From Pelodera strongyloides (lineage: Eukaryota > Nematoda > Chromadorea > Rhabditida > Rhabditidae): a DNA stretch of 64,000 bases. The stretch covers positions 1 through 64,000 of the forward strand of contig JAANDG010000431.1 in NCBI GenBank assembly GCA_036852015.1, written 5' to 3'. Shown piece by piece: positions 12,103 to 24,120 of this stretch. The notes below the pieces were generated by a model that did no database searches, was not told where the DNA came from, and saw nothing but the letters and a program-made list of their open reading frames with translations. Each line of letters starts with the position of its first letter. Position 1 is the first letter of the stretch. The position numbers were made by a program, and so were the translations under genes.

Positions 12103-12730
12103 GGAGAAGTGAACTTCCGTGTATTAAATGCAAAACTAGCTCCACTTGATACCGGAACTACACAAAAGGGTATTCAGTAACCTTTTAATTTGTTGAGCTC
12201 AAGAGGCAAAACCTCAATTATTATTACTCCGTTTCGCCACAAAAACACCGAGCGGAGTTCTTTTGCATGATAGGGTTTCCCTATATGACTTTCGAAAAGT
12301 AATATGCGACCATACTAATCATAATTGTAACTTTTTAATTTGTATTCTGATATGATTTGTTGATCAAATGAAGCACCGTACGAGTCAGGCTTAGTGACAA
12401 ATGCACAGTGTATTTAGGCTTAGGGGACTTTTTGTTCAATACACATTATGTCAGTTTTAAAATTTTAAATCCTCAGACTCGTTTAAAGATGTTCTTTTAT
12501 ACGCGCGTGCTCTAAGTAAATTTCTGAATGTCTTCCTTACAATTAGTAGAATCTGCACGTGATTCTACATTCCCATGCACTGCACGTGACTTTGATGCGT
12601 ATGTGTATGTGAGTATGTGAGACAATTACATTCCCATACATTATATGCAAATTCCTCGGCCCGTCTGTGTCCGATGGGTTGAAATTTGTAGCAAATATTT
12701 GCCTATAAATCATAGGAATGAAGTTGCTCA

Positions 12731-13002
12731 GTCTTGGTGGTCCAGTGGCAGCGCGTTCGTCTCTAGCGCAATCGACCCGAGTTCGATTTCGACACCTTTG
12801 AAACCACCACCAGGCGAGGGAATCATGGGCGATCCCTCCTGGCCCTAGCCCGAAGACGTCGAGCAATTTGTCATCTGGAACTCGTCGCCTACTGCTCAGG
12901 ACCTCTGCGGAACATGTCATAAGCAAACATTGAATCTGTATTTTCACCCTTGAATAAAGGTGCACGCTCTTGAAGCGTAAAACAAATTTAATTTAATTTA
13001 AT
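12731..13002 (+). mobile_element. tRNA-derived SINE, most complete copy
   Basis: The head (about 12731-12800) has an A-box TGGTCCAGTGG and a B-box-like GAGTTCGATTTC. The unique body includes GGGCGATCCCTCCTGG and CATCTGGAACTCGTCGCC. The 3' end has AATAAAGGTGCACGCTCTTG followed by AT-rich AATTTAATTTAATTTAAT. Other copies or fragments: 25513-25625 (-), 28768-28945 (-), 29985-30190 (+) and 37965-38000 (-). RNA polymerase III transcription is inferred from the boxes. The copies differ, which points to an old or multi-subfamily SINE. Confidence 0.75.
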
Positions 13003-13255
13003 ATCACTTTGCTGTTCTATTCCTTCTGTTCCACTTACTACGCTTCATATTTATCTATATGTGTTTTCATTGAGCAAGCGCTACCTCCACTTAGCACGTG
13101 GGCTTGACATTATTGCTTACAATTGGTACATTGAATTGCCGTGTGTAGGAGTGTAGGTCGATAATATAATTGTTATTGGTAATAATTTGATTTGTTGGCG
13201 ATCGTGTAAAGTGATTGTTAATAAGAGTATAAACAATAAATAAACCAAGATGAAC

Positions 13256-13273
13256 CCTAAGCCTAAGCCTAAC
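13256..13273 (-). repeat. Short interstitial TTAGGC telomere-type run
   Basis: CCTAAGCCTAAGCCTAAC, three units of the nematode telomere repeat read on the minus strand. Confidence 0.6.
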
Positions 13274-13384
13274 AATAAGCCACACTTTTTTGCAAATTCA
13301 GCTGTTCCATTTCGATACTTTAACAAAACCGATAATGCATGTGAATGCAGTTGCCCAACATACGTTCCAGAAAACCCCGTGTTA

Positions 13385-13444
13385 TACCACTTTAAAGGAA
13401 ATATTCCCTTCAAGTACTTTTTTCTCGTGGGCCTCTCCCTTTAA
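13385..13444. repeat. Fragments of R1-like and R3 ends
   Basis: CACTTTAAAGG is followed by TTTTTTCTCGTGGGCCTCTC and CCTTTAA, a solo right end of R3. Confidence 0.6.
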
Positions 13445-13611
13445 CTCTATGCACTTGCCACTCGCCTCGCACAGTGACAATAGGTTTTATAATTGTGTTG
13501 GTGCGTAAAAAATCTTTTATTATATTCTTCACTATTTTTTGTATTACGAATTGTTCCTACTATTTCCGATGTACATAATTAAAATCTTATTTTATTCCCT
13601 CAATTAGTTGT

Positions 13612-13690
13612 CAGGTGTGATGACCGTGTGGTATGACCCATGATCCGGCCGCCTCTGGCCAACACGTCCAGGGTTCGACCCCCGCCCGCC
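13612..13690 (+). repeat. tRNA-like sequence
   Basis: It contains a B-box-like GGGTTCGACCC with flanking pairs (CAGGG/CCCCG) and a plausible D-arm region. The acceptor stem cannot be closed convincingly, so a tRNA-derived repeat is favoured over a tRNA gene. Confidence 0.35.
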
Positions 13691-13738
13691 ACAAACCGCC
13701 CTCCGACGATCCGTTTCTACAACATTTAGATCATTTAA

Positions 13739-13779
13739 ATGAGAGACATATTCAGAAAAACTCCAATTCTAAGCGAAAG
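13739..13779 (+). CDS. Candidate first coding exon of the unknown gene at 14.4-22.4 kb
   Basis: Acceptor ACATTTAG (13730) is followed by an ATG frame MRDIFRKTPILSER and a strong donor GTAAGT at 13780. It ends in phase 2, whereas the next good exon (14363) needs phase 0. At least one small exon is therefore missing, or this exon belongs elsewhere. Confidence 0.3.
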
Positions 13780-14362
13780 GTAAGTCATTAGATTATCGAA
13801 TGAAAAACATGATTTTTTCTCGAGCAAGATTTTTGGTATTGAGTTTCTTCATCAATGCTGCAAGTATCCAAATATTATGCACTTCTGTAAATTTTCTAGT
13901 AGTTTTTTAACAACATACAGTAAATATGGGGAGCTAATAAGGAGGTATAGAGGAAGTACGAGACCGTTACAATATGAGACCTGACCGGTGCGCGGCCTAC
14001 AATAAACTCATGGCGGTCCGCCCGTTTCGAGCCCTATGTAGGCGGCGCGCCGGCCCAGTTTCCTCAGCTTATTGTTAGCAGGTCTACATCAAATTATCAC
14101 CTAGTAAATATGTTAGCATTTTCTAGCTATATAGTAGCACATGTGGTGCATAAATGAATGTAATTTATTAATCATACATAAGTATCACTACTTTATTCAC
14201 ACATACAATCAATCAGATACAACATCAATCAAGTGCATGGAACAAGTGCGGGAGGTTTTATAGTGTTGTGCTTCTTCAATCCGCGGGGGGAATGCATGAT
14301 TTTAAAATCAATTCGATCCTTGAACTTTCCAACGAGAGTTACAATCATACAATGCATTTCAG

Positions 14363-17300
14363 GCCACTTCTCCCACTCTACACAACGAAATTCTCCTTCA
14401 GCTGGACTCAGGACTAGGCGCAACTTCTTCAACTTTATCTATTTCAAGTTCTAATACTCCTGAGGCTGAGGACAATTCTACCAAATCGAGCATACATTCT
14501 AACTTACTCTCTGAAACTCAGAAAACAGAAACTTTTCTTGGACAACCTTCAGCTACTAACAAACAAGAGTCAACACCCACAAACAATGCAGTATTAGATA
14601 GTGATAAACCCGAGCCGAGAACAAAAACGACCGATAGGCTACAAACTTCAAGATCACAAGTTCAAACTACATCTAATAAATCACCTTCGGAAACTCAAAC
14701 TACAACCGACCGATCAAGTACGAAAGCTCAAACTACGTCTACTCAATCGGGATCGGAAGTTCTTCAAACTACGACTACGTCTGCCCGACTTGAAAAGGAT
14801 TCTTTGTTACCGACGTCCAAGTCTGAAGACGTTGTCGAAGTATCAACTAGTGACCTTAGAAGGAAAGAGTCTCTGTTATTACAAAGTGCAAATCCATTCG
14901 AAGACAAGCAAATTAGAAGACCGAGTTTGGAATTTTTGAAATTACAACGAGAGGAGAAAGCGGCGAGTGTACTGCCCAAGATACTGCCAGTGTTACCGTC
15001 TATCATGTCACCGGTAGGTGTACTGTTATCGAATTCATTAACGTGGATATGCGTGCGTGCGTGCGTGCGCGTGCCTGCGTGCGTGCGTGAGTGTATGTGT
15101 GTATGTGATGTTTTTGAGCTAACATAAATTCAATAATACCTTCTCGCTATATTTAGACATCGTCTAATGAAGCTGTACCTGTAGATCAACTCGTTGGCCC
15201 GAAAGAATTACCCAGCCCGCCTCTACATTTGACTTCACTTTCCGGTCGGTCGTCATACCTTCTAAAAAAAATACGTGCTTTACAAAACGCCACAATTGCG
15301 TCTCTTTATTAACTCGCAGTTGGGAAAGGTGCTTGTCACAATCAGTTGAAAGTTTGTTTTATTGTAGATGCTGCTACAAATGGCTCTTTAACAGACGGAA
15401 CGAATGCACAACAGGTCAGTGAGTCTTAGAGCCATGAACAAAACAGCCTCCAGTTAGTCGCCATCAATGAGCAAAGTTTATTTTTGCCTGCTCACCCCGT
15501 ACGTTTCAACTTTTCAACGACTGCGGTATTTGGGGCAAACCTGGTATACAGCATATCTATGTCCTCATGCTTAGTTAATACATGATGAAATTCAAACTTA
15601 CTGCTTTAGCAATAAGGGTAAGGCATACAACTTGTTCATTATTTTTTACAGTGAAAGTTCACAAATGTAGTGATCTTTGATGGCATATGATCTCTTATGA
15701 GAACTTGAAAATAATCTGCTCATTTTGGGTGAAATTGTCCAAAAAGTTCCAAAAGGTGCGTAGAAAAAATTATTGGCAGGTGAAAATTAACTAAGCCTAT
15801 GAACATATTTAACCTATTGACATTACAAATTAATCTGGGAACTCTCTCCCTGAAACGTTTCGATTTTTGCAGGGGTTTCGAAAAATTAGTACCGAACAAA
15901 ACAGGTATTTTTAGTAAAACTGTTCCTTTTTTTGTCGGAAAATATTGTATTTTCCCACACGAATTGATCCCAAACGCCTAGAGCACATAACGTGGGCGTC
16001 CGATACAATTTCAGGAAAAATGTGGCAATTTTGTGCGAGCTTTCTCAAGCTTGAGCTATTCGAGGGTAGGGAAAAATTGGAGAAGTTGTGTCGCACTTAA
16101 TAGGCGCACATTGAGTGAATCGCGCACACTAGGCGCACATGTGTTGTGCGACCACCTGGTCCTTTTTGGCGAAAGATTCGCTATGGTGCCAGGAGGCGTC
16201 ACCCACTAAGCACTTATAGTTGCATGAAGTACGCCTAAGGTGGCGTACTTCATGCAATCCGAGGCCGGCTTCACAAAAGTTTAACGCTGGGGTAGGTTAC
16301 AGGCGTCTCCTGTTTAGCGTGCTCTCTCGACCTTCTCTCGCTGCCTGTCAAAGGCAGAGAAAGCCGAGAGAGCACGCTAAAAATGAGATGTCTGTAACCT
16401 ACCCCAGCGTTAATTGTTTGCGAAAACGGCCTCCGGGAAGTCTATTCAAACAAAAGGAACACAAAACATTCTTACACGTACTAGAACCAATCAATTACTT
16501 GAGTTCCAATTCTTTAGCACGCCCCTCGTCCTAGTACTTCGTCGTCGTTTCTACTTGGACGGACAACGCAGTCGGGCAAGATACGATTCACGCAAGCACC
16601 ACAGCCGAGCGAAGAGGTACAATTTGATATTAAAGCGAAATACCGGCCGGTTTTTGAAACACATAGTGGACAACTAAATTCTTACGTATTTATGCTAATT
16701 TACTGGAATTTAGCTCGATTTTTTATACTAATTTATGTTCATTTGCATATGCTGCATAAGAATGATGGTGTTTCAAAAACCGGCCGGTATTTCGCTTTAA
16801 AATTAAAAGTGGAATGACAGGTGTTTTGCGAGACGTAACTGGATCTCTGCACTGAGATATCCCAAGATGTGCCAAAAAAAACAGCATAGCCGTCTTCAGC
16901 AGAGTATACTAATTATCAAATGAAAGTCTTTGGAGTAGCGCCAAGGGCCAAGAGGAATTTAGTATTTTTTTGTTGCATTTTTTTGGTTCGCGGGTTAATA
17001 TTAGTTTGCCAATAGTCTGTTTAGACGCTTCTTTTCTAGATTCTTCAACGTCGTCTCGACCAGCTAGACATGACCATTGCCAATGATGAGTTGATGGAGT
17101 ACGCAGACGACGAAGACGACGCCAGGAGCAGGTTACGGTCGCCGAGGTGCGTTTTTATACTCTCGTGTGAGGTGGAAAGTATCTAATGTGAACCTTATTA
17201 ATGAATTATTTCTTGGTTTTTTTCAATAATCGCTCGCTGGTGGCGACACTTGATGACTAGATAAACACCTGTGGTTATCTGGCGGAAACTAGCGGCGCCA

Positions 17301-20300
17301 CGAAGATTAGGCTTCGATTAGGCTTACAGAGCAATAAAAGTTCTCGAGAAAAACTTCCTACATCGTCTTAAAGGGATGGGTTCACTACAAAATCACCTTG
17401 TTTTTTTGCTTTAGTTTGATTGTAAAAAGGAAAACTTAAACAAAGAGCATAAAAATATTCCTTGAATTATTCCCTAGGGAAGATATTAGGTAAAAAAAGG
17501 TGAGTATTGATCTTTTTCCGATAAAGTTGTACTGCAAGATAAACTAAGGAAGCTAAGAGATATGGCTGAAACACACTGTTTTGAGCAAAACAAACTGTAG
17601 TCTTCATCGTTTATTTCACATAAAACAATGAAAAAACGGTGTGTTTCAGCCATATATCTTAGCTTCCTTAGTTTATCTTGCAGTACAACTTTATCGGAAA
17701 AAGATCAATACTCACCTTTTTTACCTAATATCTGCCCTAGGGAATAATTCAAGGAATATTTTTTATGCTCTTTGTTTAAGTTTTCCTTTGTACAATCAAA
17801 GTAAAGCATAAAAACAAGGTGATTTTGTAGTGAACCGATCCCTTTAAAATAGTGATAGATAGAACCAAACACTACTGAGCCACATTTAAAAAAGGTTAAA
17901 GCTAGGACTGTGCTTCAGGGCGCCGAAGGGGTCCCTTCAGTCCGCTCTGGTCTACCGAAGTAGTGCGCTCCAGTGATACTAACTTTTTTTTTATCGATTT
18001 AGTGAGGCTAGCGACGACGCCTACGATCCACCAAAAACAGTCGAGCTTGGCGAGGAGTTACCAGGTTACAATTCACTTTCATATACAGTAAACATTAGAG
18101 AGAAATTGAGCGTCAAATTGATTGAGGTTCATCTCAAAGTTTTTGCGTTTAGGTTTAGCTTTTCCAATTCAAAGCTTGATAAAAATGGGAAATATGCAGG
18201 CTGGTATAAATGTAAGAGTAGCCAGTATGAATGTGTCTAGCAGAGGGCGGCGTGGATATTTCCTCAAGCAACCCTATCTTGTCAGTATTCATCATACTTC
18301 ATACTTTGCATATTTTTTCCAGACATTGAAGGCTTACGTGTGGCAATTGATCTCTTATCGGCTGATAAGATTCCCCGATTATACGATCACTGTCGAATGC
18401 AGGTGTGATTTAAAGCGAAATACCGGCCGGTTTTTGAAATACATTGTGGATAACTGAATTCTTACGTATCCAGATTAATTTGCTCTAATTTAGGTTAATT
18501 TTTTATTTTTATTTATGATCATTTGCATAAGCTGCATAACAATGCTGGTCCCCTCGATGTGTTTCAAAAACCGACCGGTATTTCGCTTTAAAAACATACG
18601 ATGATTTTCCATATATTGAAATGTATGTTGAAGATTAGATTAGAACATATATTGAATTTCTCAATTCCCATCTAGTTTCGTTCTTTTCTGATTTTCAAGC
18701 GTTTGATGTAAGAAGGCCAAGGTTTCGTGCGTCTTGACTCTTGAGTTTTCGTTTAAAGGATCGCAGTCACTACAAATTCGTATTTTTTATTCGCTTTACA
18801 TTAATTATTCAAGTATGTGAAGAAAACGACGATTCCAGCGCCAAAGTACGGCAAAACGAACTCAGGGAGAGAAATCCCTGTTTATGACTTTTACTTATAT
18901 ACCGTAGTTTATAATTGCCCGTATAGAGTTTCATAATAAATACCCTGCAGTGATAAACCACGCGCCAGGTGTAACACTGCAGGCTGTTCACTCTCCAAGT
19001 ACCCCTGGCAATTGCATATATGCACCGGCGTCGGTCATTTATCAAAACTCATTCTCATTGATTTCTCTCCCTGAGTTCCATTTTATGTGGATTTTTATGG
19101 GCTGCATATTGTTTTATAAATCTTCTTGCTTCTAATAAAAATCGAATAAAAAAGTTGATTTTGAAGTGACTGCCTTCCTTTAAAGGGACAGGCCCATCAA
19201 AGTAAACCTATATTTACGATACGTCCATAGTGACTATCAAGCATTTTTATTACAATATATGCAAACTAAATTTCACATTTATTTGCCATGGGAAACTTTT
19301 TTCCGATGCGCTCAGATCAAATGTATACCGTAAAGCCGCAAATATCCTTGTCGTCAATGCAAATTTATCGTGAAATTATAATGCGATTAAAATTTGCATA
19401 TATAGCTTTGAAATCTGCAGTTTTATGGTATACATATGCGTGGAGCGCATTGGAAAAAGTTGTCTAGGGCGAATAATGGTGAAATTTAGTTTGTATATAT
19501 TGTAATAAAAATGCTTGATAGTCATTATGAACGTATCGTAAATATAGGTTTATTTTGATGGGCCTGTCCCTTTAAAGGGAGAGGCCCACGAGAAAAAAGT
19601 CATCCTTAATTTGCTTGCACAGAATGTCCGGAATTTCAGAAATATTACTGTGAAAACCGCATTACTTTACGGCTAGAACTCGCAGAGTTATTCCTCGGCA
19701 AACTGTTCGGCCAGGTACCGTAGTCAGAATCAATTTTTCTCTTTTAGGGTATTAAAGTAATTGGAAACGCTTTGTTATAATGGCAGGAATGTTCTTCATT
19801 CGTTTAACAATCATTATATAGATAAAGAATGCTAATGGATGGACATAAACCGTAAAAACGTATTTTAACCCTTTTAACTAAGGTATCTGGCCGAACTGTT
19901 TGCCGTAAAATATCTCTGCGAGTTCTAGGCATAAAGAAATGCGGTTTTCACGGTAATATTTCTGAAATTCCGGACATTCTGTTCAATCAAAGTAAAAACA
20001 ACTTTTTTCTCGTGGGCCTCTCCCTTTAAGTACACCTCGGAAGATACGTTTCGGGAGTTTCATATAAGTGTGCTATCTTATTTCGATGCTGGAAGTCGCC
20101 TGATAATAATAATAATAATTTATTGACACATTATACAAATCATATAAAATGATGATGAGAAGGTTGGCAAATTAAGCCACATGTAACGATTAGCTTGAGG
20201 TTCATTTATAAGAAAAGAGTAACACCTTGCTACAAATCAATTACCAATAAGATTGAATGTTTCGCCATAGTTAAGATTAGTTATGGGATAAGTTGGAGTC

Positions 20301-22371
20301 ACTAATCATTACCGTCGGTATTTTCTAATAAAAAATTTCTTTCAGGATTCTTTAAAAACCGGTGGTCTTAGGGCAAGTCTTGTGCTCAAGGCGTTTATCG
20401 ATGTTGTACCAGGGGTGAGCTTACTTTTTTTTACTACGAGACATGAATCCTCCCGTATCTACCCGGTCTAGCTGGAAAGCCGACTTACCTTGATCGTCAC
20501 AGGAGCAATACTAAATATCCAGTTCTCTTTAGGCATCCCGGCGGCGTTCGGTTTGGCGTCGTCTCATCATCGAACTTGCTCCAAATGATGACATTATCTG
20601 CTACGGAAAACTCCTAAAAACGATTTCGGATGCAAAGACAGGGAGAGCAGAGGAGGATAGTTTGTGAGTTTTTTCTATGAAATAACACGCACACAAAAAT
20701 TCGAAAATCAATAATAAATAAAATCCTGCGCTGGCTATATCTAGTAAGAAGGGGAGGGACTGCTCAACGTCAGTTTTCTTTTGTGTGCTCTCTAGACTCT
20801 AGAGCGCCTTTGCGCGTCCGGATGCGCGAAAGACGTAAGATTCTAGCTAGCGGATGCGTGGTAAGTTTACTGTTGACAGGTAGCGCATTCATGGCGCAGC
20901 AGCGAACTAGCGTGCCGGCACTCGTCATCACTCGCCCGCTTCTCTTTCCGCTCATGTTTCGCTCTCTTTTCGCTTATCACTCGCTCATCCACAGCAGTTG
21001 GCGCGGCCGCGTACCTCATTTTGTTTTACTAATTTGGAAATATCATTTTTAGGCCCTCATTGGCAGATATGCTAATTACAAAGGACGCCTTCCCGCTGGT
21101 CGCTTCGGAATTACCCGCGCGACCGACGACTTCGCAATGTTTGAAGGAAAAAGGACGGGCTCAGGTTCGGTTTTCTTTTCTCTCTCTCTCTGTCAGCTTT
21201 CTCTCTGTCTCTCTTTATCTCTCCAACCTCTCTCCACCTCTCTCTTTCTCTTGTTTGGTCTCTTTCTCTCTCTCTCTCTCTCTCGCCATCTCTCTCCTTA
21301 CCTCTCGTCGTTAACAAATGAATAAAAAGGTAAATTTGCTTGCAGGTTCTTCTCGAAATCGAATCGATTCTCTCACGAAATCCCCAAATAGACATCGATC
21401 GATTAAAGTTGGCAACCAACCAAAAAGTGATAGAGGCAGAGGAAATGGTAGTTGATTTAAGAGTTTTTAACTATATTATACTAACTATATTGCATTATAT
21501 TATATATTATTATATATTATATATTGTAACTATATATTATATTAACTATATTATATTAACTATATTGCATGCACCCATGCGGCAGCTATATACTTAATTA
21601 TGATCGAACTAATAATACGCTTATTTCAAGATTGAAACCCTCGACGCGCACGGTCTCCGGAACCTTTTTTCACCGTTTTTGCAGCGACTTCTTGCGTCGT
21701 TTCAGACAAGTGACGGACGTTTTCAGTGAGTTTCACCTTCAGTTTCACACCAGTTTCCGGTTTCGGATCAGCAGTCATATCTCAATTTCGCAATAATTAT
21801 ACTAGGCTTGGTTTCCAATCATCCGCGTGAACCTTGCGCGCCGCTAACGCCGCTAACTTTTTAGTTTTGCCGCATTTTCTGGATGTCTGGCAAATTTGAG
21901 ACCGAACGTCTTTCGTAGCAGTGCGCCTGCGGTTATGCTTGGATACCGTTCTTGGGAGGATGAAACACCTCTTGGAGTAAGTTAGACATTACAAGCTATT
22001 AAAGCGAAATACCGGCCGGTTTTTGAAACACATCGAGTACATCAGTATTCTTATGTTGTGCAGCATATGCAAAATGAGCATAAACTGGAATAACTAACAA
22101 ATCGAGCTAAATTCGAGCAAATTAGCATAGATACGTAAGAATTCAGTTGTCCGCGTTGCGTTTCAAAAACCGGCCGGTATTTCGCTTTAATTTGTTTTAT
22201 TAAAAAATTTATTACCGTATAGAAAGAAGGGAGTTTAGACAGTCTTCCATAACCATAACATCTAGCTCACACAATCAGATTTAGCTCTCAACCAGATACC
22301 GCACTCGCTTTAGGCCTTTAGGATACAATTTCCCTTTTCAGCCTATTTCTCAAACCGATCTTGACCGGTAA
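14363..22371 (+). CDS. Unrecognised 13-exon gene, Ser/Thr-rich N-terminal part, 5' end unresolved
   Basis: Exons: 14363-15013, 15157-15244, 15368-15414, 17040-17146, 18003-18064, 18323-18402, 20346-20414, 20533-20663, 21053-21164, 21346-21447, 21685-21725, 21865-21976, 22342-22371. All phases join to 543 residues plus stop, and AATAAA lies at 22402. No family is recognised. The first 217 residues are Ser/Thr/Gln-rich and probably disordered, with an 11-residue repeat (QTT core), then NPFEDKQIRRPSLEFLKLQR. Next comes ILQRRLDQLDMTIANDELME with an acidic patch, then a probably helical region (DIEGLRVAIDLLSADKIPRL, RRSVWRRLIIELAPNDDIIC). The C-terminus is VMLGYRSWEDETPLG and ends DLDR. No signal peptide or membrane helix is seen. 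A cytoplasmic or scaffold role would be a guess. No in-frame ATG opens the first exon. Confidence 0.72.
14663..14800 (+). repeat. 33-base coding minisatellite
   Basis: CAAACTAC recurs at 14663, 14696, 14729 and 14765 (spacing 33, 33, 36), always in frame, so each unit codes for 11-12 Ser/Thr-rich residues containing QTT. Confidence 0.8.
16220..16257. repeat. Perfect short hairpin
   Basis: Arms of 16 bases (TTGCATGAAGTACGCC and its complement) around a 6-base loop, in a long intron of the unknown gene. Confidence 0.8.
16281..16413. mobile_element. Foldback element with TTAACGCTGGGGTAGGTTAC ends
   Basis: The ends are perfect inverted repeats. A second inverted pair (AGCGTGCTCTC / GAGAGCACGCT) lies inside. 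Total 133 bases, starting TTAA and ending TTAA. Confidence 0.8.
16630..16800. mobile_element. R1 foldback MITE
   Basis: Intact ends on both sides (CCGGCCGGTTTTTGAAACAC; CCGGCCGGTATTTCGCTTTA). One of the least diverged copies. Confidence 0.88.
17368..17848. mobile_element. R4 foldback element, long hairpin
   Basis: TTAAAGGGATGGGTTCACTA at the left, its near complement at the right. Arms of about 210 bases are almost perfectly complementary (GATAAAGTTGTACTGCAAGA pairs with its complement near 17676) around a loop of about 50 bases. It occupies most of an intron of the unknown gene. Confidence 0.88.
17885..17980 (-). repeat. R9 repeat, inverted copy
   Basis: Reverse complement of 9996-10085 (GGTTAAAGCTAGGACTG, TCTGGTCTACCGAAGTAGTG). 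Ends about 20 bases before the exon at 18003. Confidence 0.7.
18409..18592. mobile_element. R1 foldback MITE right after a splice donor
   Basis: Starts 7 bases after the donor of the exon ending at 18402, with both ends well kept. Confidence 0.85.
18752..19184. mobile_element. R11 foldback element
   Basis: Left end TTTAAAGGATCGCAGTCACT, right end AGTGACTGCCTTCCTTTAAA, with further inner inverted segments (GGAGAGAAATC / GATTTCTCTCC). Right TTTAAA shared with the following R2. Confidence 0.65.
19179..19576. mobile_element. R2 foldback MITE
   Basis: Complete copy with both GGGACAGGCCCATC ends; close to the copy at 1802-2200 but in inverted order inside. Confidence 0.88.
19571..20029. mobile_element. 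R3 foldback MITE, full copy
   Basis: TTTAAAGGGAGAGGCCCACG to its complement, about 459 bases. Long inverted arms (GAATGTCCGGAATTTCAG; GCGGTTTTCAC). Begins at the same TTTAAA that ends the R2 copy. Confidence 0.85.
20103..20290 (-). mobile_element. Probable LINE 3' tail relic
   Basis: A TAATAATAATAAT run followed by TTTATTGACACATTATAC. Read on the minus strand this is a short 3' tail ending in ATT/ATA repeats, the usual look of truncated non-LTR retrotransposon ends. No coding part is left. Confidence 0.35.
21172..21300. repeat. CT-rich microsatellite
   Basis: Interrupted (CT)n tract between exons ending 21164 and starting 21346. Confidence 0.85.
21999..22190. mobile_element. R1 foldback MITE in the last intron of the unknown gene
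   Basis: Both ends intact. Starts 22 bases after the donor at 21977. Confidence 0.87.
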
Positions 22372-22401
22372 TTGAAAGATAAAAAATCTCATTCTAAAAA
22401 A

Positions 22402-22407
22402 AATAAA
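22402..22407 (+). terminator. AATAAA polyadenylation signal of the unknown gene
   Basis: AATAAA, 30 bases after the TAA stop at 22369-22371. Confidence 0.6.
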
Positions 22408-22510
22408 CTTTATTTTCCACGGAACAATTCGTTCTGGATTTGTTTATGAAGCTCCCTGCCTGTAATGGGGAGGTATTTCCCCGCTCACCTTTTCTTTGTT
22501 CTATCAATGT

Positions 22511-22664
22511 TAAAGCGATATAACAGCTGTGTTTTAACGCACGTTAGAAAACTGCATTCCTGCGAGGTGGATTTTTAATCTAATCATTCGCATTTTATTT
22601 AATACATAGGAATGCAGTTATTCAACATAAGTTTCGAAAATCGGATGTTCTGTCGCTTTAGTTA
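22511..22664. mobile_element. Diverged R1-like element
   Basis: Ends TTAAAGCGATATAACAGCTG and GTTCTGTCGCTTTAGTTAA. The interior keeps the central inverted layout but not the R1 sequence. Confidence 0.6.
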
Positions 22665-22907
22665 ATGCTTTGGTGTTAAATCGTTAAATGTGTCATACAG
22701 TACATGTAAAAATTGAAGTTCTTTCGATAATTTTGTCAGTGATGAAGTGTATAAAGCTCTTTCGTTTTGTGTTCATTTTGAAAACATGTTAGTGAAATTT
22801 ATTGCTGATTTTTTTTTTGAAATAAAGTGTTTTTCTAGGTGCACATTTGTTGAGGTTTCTACAATGTTTTATTTACAATTTTGTACCAGATATTTGATAC
22901 TAACTAC

Positions 22908-23470
<563 letters not shown>

Positions 23471-23804
23471 GTATGGCTGTGCTTGTACGTGTCAACACAC
23501 CCGTCTTTTATTTGTGAGCACTGTTCCATTTCATTCTATCAGCGAGATTATTTTGTCCTCTTTGCCGTCTTTGTTGTGATAAGAAGTGTTAGAGCAATCA
23601 TTTCCGGAATGAAATCAAATTTTTATTTATTCCGATCAAAAAAGATTCGCACGACGAATCCTTTTTTGTGCCCCTTTTGGAATAGTTTTTCGTTAATTTC
23701 TCCAACTATCCGACTATCCTCCGTATTTTCTAATCGGACCTCGGTTGTTTTCCATCGTTCATTAGCAAAGAACAATGTTACTATCCTGATAAACCTCGAT
23801 CATT

Positions 23805-23957
23805 TATGGGGTTTGCAAGTATCCCAAAAAATCGGTGTGGTTCTCTCAATACTACCGTATTTCTGCACGAAACCCTCTAAAATAAAAAAAAGATATACAT
23901 ATATATTCTCTATTGTTCCAAGATACGGTAAATTTTTAGCATACTTGCAAACACCAA
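23805..23957. mobile_element. R10 foldback MITE
   Basis: Ends TGGGGTTTGCAAGTATCCC and complement-like TACTTGCAAACACCA. Two better copies lie in the nematocin-type receptor introns. Confidence 0.7.
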
Positions 23958-24120
23958 TATATATATGTCGCTTGCCATTGCCATTCGGTCATTTTCGAGA
24001 CGAAGATTTCACCGTCTGTGGAGCCACTTATGACCTCACACGCATTGTGTGCCATAAGTGAGCCGCACACTCGCGAGTCTCTCGAACTTTACATCTTTAG
24101 GATAAGTGGTCCGTTCATCA

